Assembly (NCBI RefSeq): GCF_026626745.1 | Contig: NZ_JAPNJW010000001.1 | Coordinates: forward strand, 524,311 to 588,310 | From: Nannocystis sp. RBIL2 | Lineage (GTDB): Bacteria; Myxococcota_A; Polyangia; Nannocystales; Nannocystaceae | Direction of reading: 5' to 3' | DNA length: 64,000 bases | Shown here: piece by piece, positions 60,795 to 64,000 of the stretch | Layout: every line of letters begins with the position of its first letter | Position numbering within the stretch: position 1 is the stretch's first letter | Notes under the pieces: model-generated | What the model was told of the DNA's origin: nothing | Databases searched by the model: none | What the model saw: only the letters and a program-made list of their open reading frames with translations | Position numbers and translations under genes: made by a program

Positions 60795-61151
60795 TCAGTC
60801 CAGCAATCGGAACACCTCGGGGTCGCGCGGCAGGTAGCGCACCTTGCGGAGCGAGCCGACCTGCAGCCGCGGCGCTTCCATGGCGGTCACCACCAGCGTC
60901 TTCTCGACCTGGACCGGCGCGCCTCCGTCCTCGGGCTGGATCTCGAAGCGGAACCGAAGCCGCGGCTTTCCGTTCTGCGCCGAGCCCGTGTCCTCGTACG
61001 AGATCACGCGCGCCGTGCCGATCGCCCCCTCCTGCTGCAGCAGCGCGACCTCCTGCCGATCGAGCCGGTCGACCACGCACCAGCCCACGCCGACCGCCAG
61101 GAACGCCGCGCCGACGATGGAGAACGCGAGCACGGGATTGTTGCGAGCCAT
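60795..61151 (-). CDS. DUF3592-like membrane protein
   Basis: A protein of 118 residues from ATG 61151. N-terminal membrane helix (VLAFSIVGAAFLAVGVGWCVV) and a small beta domain: GAIGTARVISYEDTGSAQNGKPRLRFRFEIQPEDGGAPVQVEKTLVV, PRLQVGSLRKVRYLPRDPEVFRLLD. This pattern (G.V.......G......Y.F...G....g......l..G..v.V.Y.P.nP....l) is typical of DUF3592 family proteins. Role unknown. Confidence 0.7.
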   Translation of the reverse strand: MARNNPVLAFSIVGAAFLAVGVGWCVVDRLDRQEVALLQQEGAIGTARVISYEDTGSAQNGKPRLRFRFEIQPEDGGAPVQVEKTLVVTAMEAPRLQVGSLRKVRYLPRDPEVFRLLD

Positions 61152-61322
61152 GCCCGCGAGTGTGCCACGCCGCGGCGGTGCGCGGGCCCCGACAACGACC
61201 CGCCCGTGATCGCGCCACGGGCCCGCGAGAGCGCGCCCGCGAGTAAACGCGACCGCGAAGTCCCGAGAGGCGCTGCCTGTGCGCGATCGGGGCCCGCCCC
61301 AGTTATCGCCTAACAATTACTC

Positions 61323-61358
61323 TTGCAATCAACTTGCATCTGTAAAACAGTCTCGGCC
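61323..61358 (+). promoter_or_regulatory. A/T-rich upstream region with a small dyad before the COG0523 gene
   Basis: TGCAA-tcaac-TTGCA (61324-61338) is a perfect 5-bp dyad in the least G+C-rich stretch of the neighbourhood, 20 nt before GTG 61359. It may be an operator (metal-responsive control is common for COG0523 genes), but it is not a recognisable Zur box. Confidence 0.35.
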
Positions 61359-62579
<1,221 letters not shown>

Positions 62580-62625
62580 CGCCAATGCCGCACTCGCGGC
62601 ACTCTCGAATCACCACAGCGCGAAT

Positions 62626-62647
62626 CACCTGTCCCTTCGAACATCTC
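62626..62647. repeat. CATG repeat pair downstream of the COG0523 gene
   Basis: CCTG at 62628 and CATC at 62642, 14 bp apart, with TCCCTTCGAA between. Lies 48 nt after the COG0523 stop. Confidence 0.75.
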
Positions 62648-62750
62648 GTTGGCCTTTCGCCGGGCGCGCTTTCGCCCTGCGCGAACAAATTCCGTCGCGC
62701 TCTCGGGGCGTCCCCTTGACGAGACGGAACGATTGATTCACATATCTCTC

Positions 62751-63530
62751 GTGCCATCCCAAGGACCGCTCACCCTCCCCGAGCTGCTCGAAGTCGCGCG
62801 GCGGCTGCTCGACGAGGCTGGGCCCGAAGCGCTCACCATGGACCGTCTGGCCGAGGCTGCGGGCATTTCACGCAGTTCGGCCTACCGTCTCGTCGGCAGC
62901 CGCGAGGCCCTCGTGCAGCAGCTCGCAGCCGCGGGGATCGACGCCCCCATGCGCGGGGACGCGCGCGAAAAGGTGCTCGCCGCCGCGCGCGACGTCTTCT
63001 CGCGCCTGGGCCTCGAGGGCGCCACGGTCGAGGCCATCGCCGAGGTCGCCGGCGTCGGCACTGCCACCGTCTACCGTCAATTCGGCGACAAGAAGGGCCT
63101 CCTCCGCGCCTTCGCCCAGAGTATGAACATTCGCCAGGTCGTCTGGGGCACCGCGCGCGAGCCCTCCGGCGACCTCGCCCTCGATCTCGAGCGGCTCGCA
63201 GTCGCCGCGCTCACGCAGATGCGCGACGACGCCGACCTCATGCGCATCATCCTGGTCGAGCGCCTGCGCGGCAGCAGCATCCTCGGCGAGCTGTCCGACG
63301 CCGCCGATCGCTCGATCCACGGCCTCGCCGCGGTGCTGCGCCGCTACGTCGAATCCGGCGAGCTGGTCGACGAGGACCCCTACCAGCTCGCGCGCGCCTT
63401 TCAGGGCCTGCTGTTCGGCTTCGGCGTGCTCGGCGGCCTGTCGGGCTCGCCCGCCGACCCCGACCCCGAGCGCGACGCCAGGACCATCGTCCACTTCTTC
63501 CTCCGCGGTGTGAAACGAGGTGCTCCGTGA
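62751..63530 (+). CDS. TetR/AcrR regulator with two N-terminal HTH domains
   Basis: A protein of 259 residues if GTG 62751 is used; the frame is open back to 62649. A TTGACG at 62716 and an ACATAT 18-19 nt downstream would place transcription start near the GTG (possible leaderless message). Two tandem HTH blocks: LTMDRLAEAAGISRSSAYRLVGSREALVQQLAAAG (about 28-62) and AREKVLAAARDVFSRLGLEGATVEAIAEVAGVGTATVYRQFGDKKGLLRAFAQS (about 71-124), the second a full TetR-N domain. The remainder is an all-helical ligand-binding half. Stop overlaps the next start (GTGA), implying coupling to the PEP-synthase-like gene it may control. Confidence 0.85.
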   Translation: MPSQGPLTLPELLEVARRLLDEAGPEALTMDRLAEAAGISRSSAYRLVGSREALVQQLAAAGIDAPMRGDAREKVLAAARDVFSRLGLEGATVEAIAEVAGVGTATVYRQFGDKKGLLRAFAQSMNIRQVVWGTAREPSGDLALDLERLAVAALTQMRDDADLMRIILVERLRGSSILGELSDAADRSIHGLAAVLRRYVESGELVDEDPYQLARAFQGLLFGFGVLGGLSGSPADPDPERDARTIVHFFLRGVKRGAP

Positions 63531-64000
63531 CCATGATCGTGCCATTCTCCGCCACCCTACCCGACGACCTCGCGCGCGTCGGCGGCAAGGGACAGAACCT
63601 CGGCGCATTGACCCGCGCCGGCTTCCCCGTCCCACCCGGCTATTGCGTCACCACTGCCGCCTATCGCCATTTCGTCGCCGGCTGTCCCACCTTTCCGGCG
63701 TGGCTCGATCGGCTCGACGCCCTCGATCCCGACGACGTCGCCGGCGCGCGCCAGCTCGGCGCCGCGGTGCGTGACGCTCTGCTCGCAGTCCCGCTGCCGC
63801 CGGAGCTGGTCGCCGACATCACCGCTGCCCACCACGAGCTCGGCCGCGAGCACGCCTACGCCGTGCGCTCCTCCGCCACCGCCGAGGACCTCCCCGGCGC
63901 CTCGTTCGCCGGTCAGCAGGACACCTATTTGAACGTCCGCGGCGACGACGAATTGCTGGCCGCGGTCCGCCGCTGCTTCGCCAGCCTGTTCACCGACCGC
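63527..64000 (+). CDS. PEP synthase / rifampin phosphotransferase-like protein, partial
   Basis: First 158 residues from GTG 63527 (overlapping the TetR stop), or ATG 63533; the rest lies beyond the window. The start matches the N-terminal ATP-binding domain of the PPDK_N family: VGGKGQNLGALTRAGFPVPPGYCVTTAAYRHFV, AYAVRSSATAEDLPGASFAGQQDTYLNVRGDDELLAAVRRCFASLF. This domain opens pyruvate-water dikinases (PEP synthase) and rifampin phosphotransferases. The coupling to a TetR regulator leans towards an antibiotic-type phosphotransferase, but the later domains are needed to decide. Confidence 0.85.
   Translation, partial: MTMIVPFSATLPDDLARVGGKGQNLGALTRAGFPVPPGYCVTTAAYRHFVAGCPTFPAWLDRLDALDPDDVAGARQLGAAVRDALLAVPLPPELVADITAAHHELGREHAYAVRSSATAEDLPGASFAGQQDTYLNVRGDDELLAAVRRCFASLFTDR

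Noticed and set aside
61323..61358. Zur box upstream of the COG0523 gene
   Set aside because: The dyad TGCAA-tcaac-TTGCA does not match the known Zur consensus; kept only as a possible operator.

Overview
The window is about 72% G+C. It is packed with secreted lipoproteins that share one architecture: a lipobox, then a Thr/Ser/Glu-rich low-complexity stalk, then a folded domain. It also carries MYXO-CTERM-like and Myxococcus-type Cys-rich (CGDG..DxGE.CDDGN) repeats, a Hanks-type Ser/Thr kinase and a DUF1592-type/DUF1552 gene pair. Together these point to a myxobacterium, most likely the Nannocystis/Plesiocystis side (suborder Nannocystineae). That placement is inference from family content; no rRNA or marker gene is present. 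I saw no tRNA, rRNA, insertion sequence or CRISPR array.

Layout. 1-506: two abutting gene fragments (CPBP protease, HTH regulator). 552-3048: two Cys-rich lipoproteins. 3315-5228: methyltransferase and radical SAM/SPASM enzyme. 5612-9474: vWA-type lipoprotein, formylglycine-generating-enzyme-like protein, choice-of-anchor-L-like lipoprotein. 9612-15441: serine hydrolase, PI-PLC-like lipoprotein coupled to a small lipoprotein, a hypothetical, a polytopic membrane protein and two Pro-rich lipoproteins. 15580-19104: degenerate phosphotransferase overlapping a LysR regulator, and a Thr-rich lipoprotein overlapping a ferritin-like protein. 19227-23333: RCC1 relic, a hypothetical and two propeller/repeat lipoproteins. 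23373-26537: beta-barrel-like protein, an ECF sigma factor fused to a membrane and repeat tail, and a lipoprotein. 27283-33465: NTF2-like protein, FG-GAP MYXO-CTERM protein with its partner lipoprotein, and an STK operon. 33956-36967: VOC protein, GH71-like alpha-1,3-glucanase lipoprotein, membrane protein. 36974-40138: tandemly duplicated lipoprotein pair. 40505-43602: DUF1592-type/DUF1552 operon. 43784-45207: truncated eCIS-core (DUF4157) gene and gene debris. 45208-48215: MerR regulator coupled to a VIT/vWA protein behind a perfect 22-bp operator-like palindrome. 48480-55377: hypotheticals, Cys-rich lipoproteins and a SodC lipoprotein. 55677-61151: hypotheticals and an M19-like dipeptidase lipoprotein. 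61359-64000: COG0523 GTPase, a TetR regulator with two DNA-binding domains, and the start of a PEP-synthase/rifampin-phosphotransferase-like gene.

The most striking signal is not a gene. About 20 intergenic loci carry a dispersed repeat built on CATG (or a one-base variant) recurring at exactly 14-bp steps. Each centre is flanked by GGA before and TCC after, so each site is palindromic and each interval can fold as a TGTCC-N4-GGACA hairpin. Some loci hold a single pair, and some hold runs of 4-7 centres locked in 14-bp phase (15073-15160, 11028-11087, 49105-49178, 57393-57466). Two loci hold 5-7 pairs repeated about every 36 bp (44818-45014, 48231-48463). The arrays mostly sit just after stop codons or between convergent genes. 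I do not recognise this family and regard it as the main candidate for something undescribed here.

Functionally the genes suggest a predatory or saprophytic surface-active bacterium: secreted hydrolases (GH71, PI-PLC-like, M19-like, serine hydrolase), a periplasmic or extracellular superoxide dismutase, many surface lipoproteins, and signalling genes (STK, ECF sigma, MerR, LysR, TetR).
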